Positions 1 through 14,300 of a DNA stretch of 64,000 nt are shown one piece after another (positions within the stretch are counted from its first letter, which is position 1; each line of letters starts with the position of its first letter). Location of the stretch: positions 16,348,501-16,412,500 of the forward strand of contig NC_058064.1 of NCBI RefSeq assembly GCF_020085105.1, read 5' to 3'. The position numbers were made by a program, and so were the translations under genes. Source of the stretch: Siniperca chuatsi. Taxonomy: Eukaryota > Chordata > Actinopteri > Centrarchiformes > Sinipercidae. Under the pieces are notes generated by a model. The model was not told where the DNA came from, searched no databases, and was given only the letters and a program-made list of their open reading frames with translations.

Positions 1-53
1 CGCACGACGATCTTTGGAATACAATTACTCTCATATCAAGCAACAAGGCAAAG

Positions 54-3000
54 ATGAAGATTAAATCCAAGTCTTCGTATCACAAATCTGAGAACACCTA
101 CAGGGTGAGAGTCCAGAAACTTATTGCAGCATGATGCTAGTAAAGACGCAGGGGTATATGGAGATAAAAACACAACTGTACTAGTATAGTAACCGTTTGT
201 TAAACAGATATTTTATATGCAGGTTATGTCCAAGCAAGTAGAGAGATTACTAATTCACTCAGAGAGCACAGTCTAATAAATTATGGAAAAGATGGCATTT
301 AACTTAAGTCCCTAATAGTTCCATTACTACAATAGCATTGCTAGCTTCGTTGTTTCCCAGCCCTAGCAGGTTATAAACCCTTCTAACATGTCTCTTTCAG
401 TTTCTCACTTTTGCTGAAAGACTTGCCAATGTCAACATCGATGTCATCCATCGCATTGACAGGACTGGATCTTATGCAGAGGTTTGTACAGTCAGCGACA
501 TTGGCAACACAATCGTTCCTCTCGTTTATACAATGAGCTTCTCTGTGTGTCTATGGTCTGCATCTGATTGGTAATGACTTTTTTTGCTCCCTATGCAGGA
601 AGTAGAAACATACTTCTCTGAAGGTCTGACAAAATGGAAAGACCTCAACTTGACAGAGCATTTCAGTATGTATATATGAAAATACCACATCATTTGCTGT
701 ATTGTCACCTTGTAGTAAGTGACGTGTTACTTATCTGCTGCCAAACCTGAGGAAAGATGCTGTGTGTTTGAAGCCAATGTAAAATGAATGCCTGTCCTCC
801 ACAGCTACATTTTTGAAAGAGGTTTCCAACAAGAGCCAGTCATTCAACATGCTGGTTTTCCATCAGAAGTCGATAGTGGAGAGTCTGAAAACGCACCTGA
901 CTGTCAAGAACAGTCTGGCCTACCAGCCACTGCTGGAGTAAGTTGTCTCTATTGTTTTGCGTGTGTTTGCCAGATGAAGAAAAAAAAAAGTTGAATTACT
1001 AGGTGATGTACTAGCTGTAGTTTACGTGCATCTCCAGTAATTAACTCAAGATGTGTCTCTCCTCTCTTCTTCATCTTCCTCCAGCCTAGTGGTGCAGCTG
1101 GCCAGAGACCTGCAGACTGACTTCTACCCCCACTTCCCCGACTTCTTCATTCTGATCACCTCGCTGCTGGACACCAAGGACACAGAGGTCCTGGAGTGGG
1201 CTTTCACCTGCCTCTCCTACCTCTACAAGTACCTGTGGAGGCTCATGGTGAGGGACATGACCAACATCTACAGGTGAGAAATAAGATGGAGTCAAACTCC
1301 TGTGGATGCTTTACAGGTGAATGTATTTTTCCATTGTGTTGATGTGTTCTTGGAGGGGCAGGTGAAGAGATCACTTGTGGGTGGAAATGAACACCTCTTT
1401 TCACCCCACAGTTTATACAGCACACTGTTGGCACACAAGAAAGAGCACATCCGCAAGTTTGCCGCAGAGAGCTTCTCTTTTTTGATGAGAAAGGTGAGCT
1501 ATTTGCATGTGAGCAGATGTCAGACATGAGCTTGTACCTTACGTTATTGTGCCTTTAAGTTGTATTGAGTATTATAGTGTTACACAGTAATTCAGCGTCA
1601 GTATTCAGCATTTTTGTGTTTTAGTGTGTTCAGTTGTTTTCATGATAAAACGATGTCTCGTTGTGTCACACAGGTTCCAGATCTTGATGCCCTGCTGAGT
1701 CACGTGTTCTCAGATCTGCAGCAGCACCCCGACAAGGCAGAGGGGGCAGGCCAGCTGCTGTTTGAGATGTGCAAAGGAGTCCGAAACATGTTTCACTCCT
1801 GCGCTGCAAATGTGAGTTTCATTTCCAAGGAGTGCACGCACTAAACACTGACGCTTCGCGGAATCCCCGCGCTGTGTTGGACAGTTCTCATTTAAAAGTT
1901 GTTTAGCACAAGGTGAAGTGTTGCCATTTAAGCAGAGTTTAAAATCACCCAGAATTCTAGCCGGTATGATTTAATGTGATGCAGCATTCTGTAAAAGAGA
2001 AGTCTGTTTCTGAAATGTAAAACCATGTAATAATAGACACAGTAGTTCTGAGTTTTCTGCGTCTCTTCACCCATCTCTCCAGGCTCTCCCAATAGCTTTG
2101 CGTAAGCTCGGACCCTCAACCAATCCAGGAGTCCCTCTGCCATGGGACACTGTCAGGGACGCTCTGGATCACACGGCCCAGGCTGCAGCCGATCACGTTG
2201 ACACAGAACACTTCTTGGTTTTGTGGGAGTCCTTACAGGTGGGCTAGATGCACACAGCAAGATGTCCGACTTGCATCCTTTCTCCGCCCTCCAAGGATTT
2301 TTTCCCCCTCTTCCCTGCCTTGTGTCTGATGGTGGTGTGTCCCCATGTACAGGTCAGTGTGGTGGAGGTCCTGGGTGTCATGGAGGCAAAAGGAGAAGAG
2401 GCGGACCAGGCAACAGAGCAGCTGGAGAGGCTGCTGTTCATTGTCCACACCCTGGTGTCCCACAGGGACGGAGCCAAGGTCACCAAGCCGGAGGCTGTCT
2501 GCCAGGTAGGAGGAGAACGCTAATCTGTGAGATTTAGTTGCATACAAAAGCCTTATTTCCCCTTAAAGTCAAAATGGTGTGTCTTTTTACTGTTTTCATC
2601 ATCATCTCGTTTTCTCGTGCCTACAGACGGTGTTGCGGCTGATTCGGAGCTCGTCTCTGTCAGCTTCTTGCTCCCGTCTGCTCCTCCAGATCACCTCCTC
2701 TCTGCTCCTCGGGGAGAACATCACCCTGCCCAAAGCACTCATCCAGGAGACGGTCCATAAGGTGTGCGTTTGTGTTAAACAGGAAAAAAGAACGAGATCG
2801 CATCTGTATGTTTGAGAGTTTTGTACATGTGCTGGATGTTGGTTTGTGTGTATACATGTGACTCTCTGTCTTCTTCACAAGGTGTTTGGCAGCACAATGG
2901 GGCAAGATCTGATACTCGAGTTCACCAAGGAGATGTTCACCATGGAACAGTTTGAACAGGTAAATCGTAACTAGAGTGATGTATCCAGTACTCTCCTCTG

Positions 3001-3582
3001 TTTCTGGTTCTCTTTTTCTCTCCACGACTCCCTGACACTAACTCTTCTCTCCCCTCCCTCTCCTCCAGCTCTTCCTCCCCAGCCTGTTGCGCTTCACCGC
3101 CGGGTTGTTCAGCTGCGGCGATCCCCTGTCTCGCCACTGTGGCCTGGATGTGCTGGTCAGTCTGATCCTCGCCAAAGCCGCACCCTCCACAGATGGCTCC
3201 ATGGCTTTTGAAACCTACCCTCTGCTCTTCACCGGACAGACCACAGGGTGAGATACTACATCAGATGTTTTATTTTCATCGGTTAAATTCTGGGTAACTT
3301 TAAAAACAGCCGGAATAATAAGCCTTGGGTTGTCTCATTCATGCAGTTATTCTAAATCCTCTGGTGTGTTTAAATGTTACTGTATTGTTTTCCAGGAGGT
3401 AAATGTGTTTTTCTCCTCCAGCAGAGTGTTTAGCAGCAATCAGGCCAGCAGTACAACATCAGAGCAGCCTGCTGTGCCAGAGCTGGTGCTGTCGCTGATC
3501 ACATTTCCTGAGGAGCAGAACCAGGCTATCACTGACCTGTCACTGCCTTGGGCCGCCCTGGTGCTTCTGCCACATCTCAGGT

Positions 3583-3644
<62 letters not shown>

Positions 3645-6600
3645 GCACTGTTACAGTCCTCAGGGCTCCACAGAGTTTCTTTGTTGAGAGCTGTATTCAG
3701 GACAGGAAGAGGAAGAGGCAGGGAAGTTGATATATACTTTGGGAAAGTGAAATTTTCTCAGGGAATTTTAAAAAGATAGCTAAATCTATTCTCCAACTTG
3801 GGTCTCATAGTAATTGCATTAGTTGGTGGTTAAGAGTGGTTTGCCTCATTAAAAACAATGTTAACAAAATAGATTTGGATATGGAAGGTCAGAGAACGAT
3901 AATCTGATATTACAACAGGAGCCTTGAGTGTGAAAAGGTGACACTCGCTTCCTCACTTCCTTCATCGCACACTCACTTGCATGCATGCATCGCTGATTAG
4001 ACTGATCTGCTGTATTTCCGTTTCTTTACATTTTCTTCAGGCCTATTGCTCCTGCTAGCGTCGTTTCCGCTGTGACTGCTTTCTTAAACCACCTCCTGTG
4101 CGAGATCGAGACGGAGAAACTGGGAAAAGGTTTGTGATTTCTTGTGTTCTTTTTTTCTTTTAATCACTGTGTACGAAAAGCGTCTGAAGCATAAATAGCA
4201 CAATGTTAATAGCAACTAAAACGTTTGTGATTTACTAGGATTGATATGGTAACAGCTTTTCAAACTCAAAGATTTTCTTTTAACTTCATATTATAAATTG
4301 AATGGGTTTGGGTTTTCAGATAGTTCATCCGCAGCTTTAAGCTATTTGAAGGCATTTGGTCTGCTGGATCTTAATGTACACTTAAATGTGTTCGACATTT
4401 TATCAGCTAAATGACTAATCAAGAAGAATAGAATAGAATGGAATAAAAATAATCAGTTGGAGCTCCGTAATTTACACTTTAAAAGTGCCCCCATCCCCCA
4501 AAAAGAGAGATGAAACTGATGTTCCTAATTGTTTAAATGGAACAATCGAGCCAGTGAGCACCGTGATCCTTTGATTGAGTTAATCACGAACACCAAGCAG
4601 AGATTTTTGAAAATATAACCACAAACAAAAACATGTATTTAATTTCTCCATACAGTATGATCCTCAACAGTGTTTAAATAGAGGAAAGGCTGTAATTCCT
4701 CCAAAGAAGTCCCCTGAAGTCTGTTTCTCTTTGGAGTCTACCCAAACAAGTGTGAAAATAGATTTTAAATGGTGCATGAAGTTTCGCTGTTTTCTCGAGA
4801 CTGACTGAAGCCCACTCTGTCCCGTCACCGCTTCTCCACCCTCCAGCTGGTCTGTTTGTAGCCAGACAAGCCCTGAGCTGCCTCCTCACTCTGGACGGCT
4901 CCGCCCAGCTTCTCTCACTGCTCACTGTGGACAAGATCAACTCAATCCTACGGTAAGTGCTGCGCATGTGTGTGTGTGTTTTTGCACGTGTGTAACTGTC
5001 ACACAGACATTTGGAAAATATACATACACTGGTGGCATTTGCATCCATGTTGCTGTCTTTTTTTTTAATCTAAATAATCGATGTGTCAGTTCATCTCACA
5101 ACAAATAAAGAGGAGACTGGATAAACAGAACAACTTAAAACACATCCATCGCTCATGTCTTAGGTGAAAAACATCTGTTTTTGTTGCTGAATGTCATGAG
5201 GAGTCTCCATGCATCGCATCAGAGAGTAAACACCTTTCTAACTTCCACTAAAGGCTTTAACTTCTTACCGTTGTGGTTACAGGAAGTTTCCCACAGACCT
5301 GTCTGCCCTGCTGCTAGGAGACCTGTACTACACCCGCCTGTCACTCAGCGGGGTTTCAGAGCACCTATCCCACAGTGCACTGCTGGAGCTCTTCCAGATA
5401 CTGCACGCCAACCTGTCCTCCAACATCTCCAAGGTATGTCTGCAGTCACAGCAGCAGCAGGAGCGATCCCTCGTTATTTAGAAAAGATCAGCTAAACACA
5501 GAGTTTGCATTTGTCATTAAACCTGCATTTCTACCTGGGTGTTAAGGAGACATTTGATCAAGAGCTTCATAGAATATCTGAGAAATAATATGAACATGTT
5601 TACATATTTTACCAACAATTCCACCAATTAATTGTTCTCTCTCTCAGATCCGCCTGCTGACTCTGAGGATTCTCTCTCAGTTTGAGGCAGAGCTCCTTCC
5701 GCAGGCCGAGGTACGACTGTCAGCCCAGATTCTCATCAAACTCAGTCAAATATAGGAAACAATAAGCTCATGTACTTATTTGTGTGGGTGTCTGCGCCTC
5801 TGTCCAGGGTGAGGAGAATGTGGAGGTGCAGCCGGTGTTCGCAGTGTGCCTGCAGGCTGAGCTGGTGCCGGCTTCAGTACAGGACTACAGAGACAAGCTG
5901 CTCCACCTCCGGAAGCTGAGACACGACCTGGTGCAGCGCAGTCTGCCGCAGGGGCCGCCCGCCACCTTCCAGCAGGTACAGAGGAAGCACTCCAGGCTGG
6001 TGTAGAAAACAGCAACACTATGATATCGATAGTTTATTCTTGTGATGTGATTTCTGATATGTTGTTTAAAGTTGGCCGACATCTGCAGCAGAGATTTGAA
6101 TGTGTCATACTGTTAGTAAACTAAAAATAAGACTTTCCTACTACCAGACTGTTGCATTGCATTATATTCATGCTAGTATAGCTACTACCCCGTGTGTACA
6201 AATGTAGATATAACAGCAGAGGTGTTTCAGTGGTATACAAGTGGTAGAAATGTTTAACGTAAACACATCGTTTTCCTTCAGGTGCCTCTGCGTTACCTCA
6301 TCGCAATGCTGTTCGTCAATTTCAGGCCACTGTGGGATGCAGTCATCGACCTTCTTGTGTGAGTATAAAACAATCCTGCAAAATTTAATTAGTCTGGAAT
6401 TTCATATTTTGATTCATTGAGTCATTTACTTTTTTGTCAGCAGTGCACTTTTCATATAAGGTGAACATTTCTAAACATGAGCAGTACCATGGATTGTTGG
6501 CATTTTACTGTACCTTTGAATACACTGATTTTAAATGAGGAATGCTAACAATGTTAACAGGCCTTACTGGTAAAAATACAGAACTTTGTCTGAATTGCCT

Positions 6601-8325
6601 GAATAGATATTACAGATGTTCCACATGTTGAGGTGTCCGCTGGATACATAAAAGAGTCTCTTTTCTCCTCACAGGAGCCATGCCAGAGGGATGGACAACA
6701 AGGACTTCTGGAGGGTCTTCCATGAACATCTGGAGATGGTGGCAGGGCTGGCTGGTAAGGCTGCCTGCTGTCCTGCAGGATTCTGGTGCATCATATTGTC
6801 ACGAGTTACATGTTCTTTGTTGAGTGTCAGGATTTACACGCTGGGACCCACAGGTTTGCAAAGGAAATGTGACAACGTAGATCTTCCTCTCTGCATGTCA
6901 CAGAAAAAGAACTGCAGGAGAGTGACGAGGATGATGAAGAGGAAGAGTTGGGTCTCCAGGACGAGCCGGGCTGTGACGTCATTGGAAGCGGAGACATAGG
7001 GGTGCTGTTCCTAGAGCAGCTGAAGTCGACCTCTGACCCCAACGAGAGGAAGGACTTCCCCAACTTCCGCAGCCTGCTGTGGCGCTCCATGGCCCAGTTT
7101 CCCGACAGAGTGGAACCACGCAGCCGAGAACTGAGCCCTCTGCTGCTCAGGTTCATCAGGTTAGTGTTTACAGTGTTTTTAGGTATATTTTGGACAAAAT
7201 GTTTGCCTGATTGATCATTTCCCGATATTTTGTAATGGGTAAATCGGTGCCATCAGAGTGCAAGTATCTAGTCCTGATGTTTTTTTGTTGTTTTTTTTTT
7301 TTAAATTGTCGTCAGGAATGAGTTTTACCCCGCCGACCTGCTGGTGGCACCTACTCAGGACTTGAGGAAGAGGACTGATGCTGCCCTAGAGGAGTCTGGG
7401 ATGGCTGTGGAGGAAGAGGAGGAGAGAGAGGAAGAGGAGCAGGAGGCCGAGGACGGAGGCAGACAACAGAGGAAGGCACTTCCGAGGAGAGCTGCTGCCA
7501 AGTAAGACGTCAGAATCGCACTGAATGTTGTTTCAACTTGCCTTGCGATAGTCATCATTAACAACTATTACACAAATTAACGATGGGGTCCAGTTTAACT
7601 TGAGTGAAGCAGTCTTGTTACCCTCCCTTCATGCACTCAAACAGGCTTCCTATTTTTCTTAAGGTAATTGTATTGTTACATCAAAATAAATAAAATGGTA
7701 AATATGTCAACAGAAACTGAACCTCATTAGGGCTGGTAATCTTTGAAGTTTTTAATACTACTTTTAATAATACTGTTGATACAATACTTGGGTTTCGGGC
7801 CCGATACCAAAGTAATACTTTTTTTGATACCTCACTTTGAGGTATATAATCAAGTTTTTCTACAAAACCCTTTTTTTTAATTCAATAAAAGAAGCCAAAC
7901 TTATCATAAATGTTGTCTAAACATAAGCAGTTGTTCAAGAGCTTTGCCCAAATAAATAGTCTGAAATTGGCAAAATTTTGATTTGAATCAAGACTGATGC
8001 CAGCTTTTGGTACCTTGATGGTTCTCGATACTATAGTTACAGACACATTTCATACCAAAAAAGTACTTAGGTTTAATACCTGGCCCTTAACATTATAAGC
8101 TTTACAAGTATGATGCAGGGATGCACAGGAGGTTTGGTTGTTTCTTTACGAACAGTGTACCTGTACTGCTGGTGTATAGTCTGGAAGTATAATTGAACCC
8201 TGTGTGGGATTTTTTTCTTACAGACAACTGGTTGCCCATCTGAAGGTATTCGCCAAATTCACCAACCCTCGCTCTCTCTACCTGGAGAGCAGCCTCAGTG
8301 AGCTGTATTACCAGGTAATCCTAAA

Positions 8326-8372
<47 letters not shown>

Positions 8373-11300
8373 GCACACACACACACACACACACACCTTG
8401 TCTTAAAGCAATAGCAACATCAGAGTTGATAATTGAACACGTCTGTGTATTTTCCCCTAAATATCACAGTTTTGCTGTGAACACCAAGATGTTTGAATAT
8501 ATGTTGACACTCTTTTCTGTTTGTTTTAATATATTAAGAGTATTTTCTAAGGCATCAAACCAGCATGATATATTTCTCTCTGTTTTCAGTTGCTCTGCCA
8601 TCAGGACCAGCAGATTCAGCGAGTGGCACTGGAATGTGTTCTCGCATACAAAGACCCCAACATAGTACCATACAAGTAAGAAAGCTACCTTAACCACCTT
8701 AATAGATGGATTGGAAAACAAATTTACTGTAATACTTCTAATCTTTCTTTCTCCTCAATGGGGTCATTGTGAGCATCTTCGATAGGAATCAGAGCTCTCG
8801 TCCTCCACCCTCTATGGTTACAGGCGGAGGAATGTTAACTTCCATCTCAGTGCTGACTCTGCCTGACATCATGCCCTCTGTTGTCTGTTATCAAACTATC
8901 CGTTTACGCTTCCTCCAGTGTACCTGCAGACAGATGTGTATTTCAGAGGAAGTTTTGCATTACAGATGCTTGTGTATGACTCTTTGTTCAGGATCAGGCT
9001 GTCACACTGACCTGGTTTCAGGACAGCAGTGAACAGACCCTGTGATTCAGATTTGTTCCTTCATGCATTTTAATTTTTCTTTGTATGCTGTTCATCAATC
9101 CATATCTTAGGATGTAAAACATGGCCTTTCACATTCAGTTGATATTGGTTATTAACTGGTTATTAGATACATATAGCTACATTATGAGGCTCCATTATGT
9201 GCAACCACAACAAGCTGCAGGGGTGATCCTCTGTTTTCCAATGTTTTGACCTTTTTTGTGTTTGTGTGTGCTTGTGTTTGTTCAGGGAGAATCTTGAGAG
9301 GCTACTGGATGACAAACACTTCAAAGAGGAGATTGTCCATTTCAACATTTCTGAGGAGACAGGAGTGGTTGATGTTTCACATAGAGCCAGACTCATTCCA
9401 CTGCTCATGAGGTACTGTCTGTGTGTGTGTGTGTTGCAGAGTATGTTTTTTCGGAATTTTATGTTAGCTGCCCTAAAGGAATAATTTGGCATTTTGGGAA
9501 ATACTTTTATTTGCTTCCTTCCCGAGAGGATACCGCCCAGGTCTGTCCAGTTAGCATAGCTTAGCATGAAGACTGGAATTGGGGGGGCAGCTAGCCTGGC
9601 TCTGTCCAAAGTTAAATGAATTTGCTTGCCAGCACCTCATAAAGGATTTTATTTTATTTTTTTACCTCTAGACAGCCAGGCTAGCTGTCAAACTGTTTCC
9701 AGTCATTATACTAAGCTAAGCTAACATCACCTGGCTTCATATTTAACAGACTGATAGGTGAGTGATATCAGTCTTCAACTTTAGCTCGCGGTAAGAAAGT
9801 GAATAAGCGTATTTTCCAAACTATTCCTTGAACTTGCCAAGAACCACTTTGCTCATTTTGGTAGTTTTTTTTATTGAACTATAAAACAACACCCATGGGT
9901 TACATATTAGCTAATACGACAGTTCGTCGTTACACTGCTTTGCATCTGCTGGAAAGCAGCAGGCTTTTAAAAAAGAGGAATGTGCTTCTCCACACCCAGC
10001 CAGCCTGTCTCTCACACTTCCATTGTTGACTTTTTGCATGACGGTTTGGATGGAATCAGCCTTTTCTTCTGCTGCCAACATTTTCTACTCCTTTAGAAAG
10101 CTTCAGAAATGGCCCGAGATGCACTGTGGGAACAGTAGACGCGTTCATACATAATTCATTTCAATATTATTGAAATAATAAAAGGATACTTCTAATTATG
10201 GGAGTAATTTTTTACTACCTGGTTTTTAATTACTTTGCCCCCAAGCTCCCATTTCTGTATCTTTTTTGTATTAAAAAAATTCAGGAGGCCGTTTTGATTA
10301 TTTTTCTATTTTCCCTGTACAAAGTCAGCTTTACCAGATGTAACTAACACTTTGATTTGATCTCTCAGTCACCAGCCCTGTGTTTGCTGTTTATGACACA
10401 GGATCCTGTTTGGCCGTCTGCGCAGTAAAGCAGGCAGTAAGTTTCAGGGGAAGGCGAGCGCGGCCTCCCGGTCCTCCATTATTCTGCGCTTCCTGGCAGG
10501 TTGCCAGGCTGAGGAGCTGGGAATATTCATCGACCTGCTGCTGGAGCCCGTCTGCCATCACAGCCAAGGTAGGACACGTTTTATGGTAGAAAATGAAAGA
10601 TTTGTTTTTCTACTGAAGAAAAACACCTTGCATAAGAAGTTACAGGAAAAGAATTGGATCCTGTACTACATTTTTAGTTTACTAGTTGAGTTTCAACCCT
10701 AATCAACATAAATTTAATTTTTGTTTTTTTTATGTGGGCGGCTCATTAGCACTGAAAATTATGTTTGAGAAGTGTATTTCCAAGTTCTTCTAACTGGTAG
10801 AGCCACTTGGGGTCTTGGTACATTGTGTGAACTTAAAAGCTGCTCTTTCTAGGCATTGTTTGACAACATTTTTTTTTTTCATAATTAATCATTACGGTAA
10901 TATATTACGAAAAAACACCTAATATCTGCCAAAGTTTTAAAGATGTGAGGTTTTGCCTGATTTTACATCACAATAAATTTCATATTTGGGGTTTTTGGTG
11001 GGAAACCAAACAAAATTAGCGATTTTAAAACTTTTTTTTGCCTGGGTAACCTGTAATGGGTATTTGTCTTTATTTCAGCCATTTTATAGAATTTATTTTA
11101 GTTGTTTCTTCCATCCACTGGCAGCAACCTCCAGATAGACTGCACTCCTGAGGGGTCAGTAGGCTTGAATGATTCTAATAATCATATGCAGCACAGTACA
11201 CAGGAATTACACAAGCCTCTCTTGAACTAATGCTCCCCTGAGCTTCAGATGTAAAAAAAAAACAAAAAAAAACAAAAAGAAAAGAAAACAGCAGTTTAAC

Positions 11301-14300
11301 AGTAGCATCTTTTCCTCTGTCTGTGTCCTCAGGCTCCTGCCTGGCAGCAGTAGAGAAAGCAGTAGCTGAGACAGACGTGGGTGCCGTTCTGCCGCTGGGC
11401 CGCCAGCACAGCCTGCTGAACATCATCAATGTGGTGATCCAGAAACTGGGCCACCTCATCCACATCTACCTGCCCAAGGTGCTGCAGATCCTGCTGTGTG
11501 TCACCGCCTCTGTGTCCACCGTCCTGGACAACAGGGACCAGGTAATCAGGATAGGGATCGATAAGATCATTTCAGTGCTTGTTTCTTAAACATATTTCTA
11601 ATGATGAGATTCCTGAATTCTTTCTTATACAGTATAAATTATGAAGACAACTTGAGAGCATCTCAGAAGTACCAAATTGAATTGGTTGAAGCTGATCAGA
11701 TACAGCTGCTGTATTACTGTGTTATTTAAAGTATTCTTACCTAAAAAAAATACTCCAAAATGTACAGAGCGTGTGATTGACTTTTAAGCTGCAATGTGCC
11801 ATTGTGAGCCCAAGGAGGAGTGTGTGTACACTTCTTCACTGTGCACTACAGGTGTAGTTTTTTTTTAACTAAAGTGAGTAGCAGCAAAATAAGATTATTA
11901 CTGAAATCAAATCACAGTGTTACCACAGTTTTTTTTCCAGTGTTTACCTGTTCAGGTTTGTCCTTGCCAAAGTGTTCCTATAACTTCTGTTTCTGTCTAA
12001 TGTTTGACAGGTTAATTCTTCAGTAACAATATAAGGACACTGCTTCCAAGAAAGTTCCTCAGTGAATCAAAAACTGTGCTGTCTGTGTCTTTGTATAATG
12101 TGTCTACAAGCAGCCCACATGATACATAATAAATTTGTCTGTGGCAAACACTAAAGCATTTAAAATCACCGATAATTGGAGATTAAATTGTTACTTACTG
12201 CAGTGCCACCTGATATTACAAATGTAAACAACACATCTGAATAACAAGTGAAAAAAATAACATCAACAAAAGCCAGTAAATACCTTCACTTTGTTACAAC
12301 ACTATATAACAAAATCCCCTGCATTTAGAGATGCAAACATCCTAAAAGAACTCTGTGGCCTGATTTCTCAGTGTTGAGTTCTTCCCCTATTGTCTGCAGC
12401 TGCGTGGAGGTTGCATCAGTCCTCTGAAGAACCTGAGGCGACTCGGCATCCTGAGGATCCAGGACTTCTTTGACGGCTTCGACTCCTACAGCTTCAGCCA
12501 GGATGAGCTGGATGCTGTCTTTCAGGCTGTGGTCTGGCCCCAGGTACGTGTTGCAAACACACTTTTGTGTTTGTATGTGGATTTTAATTGTTTTTGTTTT
12601 CTTTGTCCATACGTTTCTGGTTCACCTAGGAGTTTACATTTCTTTCTGTGCAGGTGTGTCGTCTCCCCACAGAGAGCCCTTACTCCCCCACCCCTCTGCT
12701 GAAACTCATCCATGTGTGGTGCAAAAATGCCAGGTGAGAGTCTGCCTCTCTTCTCCATCTGCCTTATTCCCATCACATCGCTCATCTGTCAACCAGAACA
12801 TCTTCACCAATTTATAATAGTTTTTATCCAGAGTGAGTTAAAGGAAGTACAAAGATTTTTTTATCTGTCTGTCTCAGGTACTTCCCCCTCTTGGCCAAGC
12901 AGAGGCCAAACCAGCCGGAGTGTGATGTCCTCCTTAACGTCTTCGCCCTCCTCTCAGCCAAGAATGCTTCCCCAGTGACCATCGCCATGGTAATGGACAT
13001 AGCTGAGTCCCTAGCAACGACCGAAGACTTTGTTGCCACAGAGACTGAGGCAGAGCTGAGTGTGAACGGCTGTGTGTTCCCGCAGCCTAAAGAGGGCGCT
13101 CTTGTCACTGCAGGTTAGCAGAGTTTGCCTTTAATAAAAAGATTAAAATATCAAATTCTCTGACTTAAAATATGCGTTATAATACATATATCTTCTAATT
13201 CCAATGTCAGGCTAATTGTTGCTGCTGGACAAAGTTAAATGTGCCTGTTGTTGTACCTCCTCCAGACTCATTAACTCAGGGCTCCAGACTGCTGCTGCCT
13301 CACATATCCACCCTGCTGCAGTACCTCAGCGGAGTCGTACGCAACACCGACAGACTCAAGAAGAAGAAGTTCAGGGCACAGGTGGCCAAAGAGCTCAACA
13401 TCCTCTCCAAGTTAGTGTTTTATTAGTTCACATTCACGTTTCTTTCTGTTTCACTGTATGTAAGATGTGTTTTCTCGCTTAAGAATAACCTGTATGGAGT
13501 TTTCTTTTTTGAATGTTTGACTTCTTTCCTCTGTCAGGGTGAGTCGATTTGTGAGCGACAAGGAGCAGAGCTCGGTGCTCATCAGCCTGTTGCTGCCCTA
13601 CCTCCAGAAAGCCAACAATCCTCAAGTAAGACTAACTGCTATTATTTGTCTGTTTTATAAAAAAAAAAAACTGTAATGGTCCAAAGAGCTCAAATAAGAT
13701 AGATTTCATAGCAATCAAATATTTTATGAAAAATCAAGCTCTTACTGCCTTGAACAGAGCCTCCAAGGCTGTGTGTACCACCTCCAACTATCTCTACCAA
13801 TTAAATTATTTAAGTTATGAATGCTTAACGTTAGGGTCAGGGATTTTGGTCCTACAGTGAATTCTAGTGAATGAGATGGGATTTGCAGGCATCCAGAGAA
13901 GCATGCGTGCCTGGGAGGCTCAACTCGGGTCAACAAATGTTGTTCCTCCAAGTTAGAGGTGTTTGTACGTCTCCATGCTGCCCATGGATGACCTTACTGT
14001 GTGTTCATTTCAGGAGACAGAAATCGACATCCTGGCCACAGTGCAGAACCTGCTGCGACAGTGTGTGCAACCCTCCGCCTTCCTGCGGCCGCTCAGCAAA
14101 CTCTTCTCCATCATCCACAACAAGCTGCCCAGGCAGGCCCTCACTAATGTCTTCCAGGTACAGCAGTGAACTGAACAAAATATTATGTTTACAGGTGTAC
14201 AGTATTTATAATTTAAGACATAAATGTGTAGTTAGTTACAATGTACTGAACAGGTGAAATCTCACTTATGGTAGTAGCCTGATCCATGACATGAGTGTAT

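Noticed and set aside
3584..3641. Regular repeats as a possible CRISPR array
   Set aside because: All regular arrays in the window are dinucleotide or tetranucleotide microsatellites with no spacers, in a eukaryotic genome.
8204..8665. A 153-codon frame through a CA microsatellite
   Set aside because: It reads His-Thr repeats through an intron of utp20. CA runs are open in most frames.
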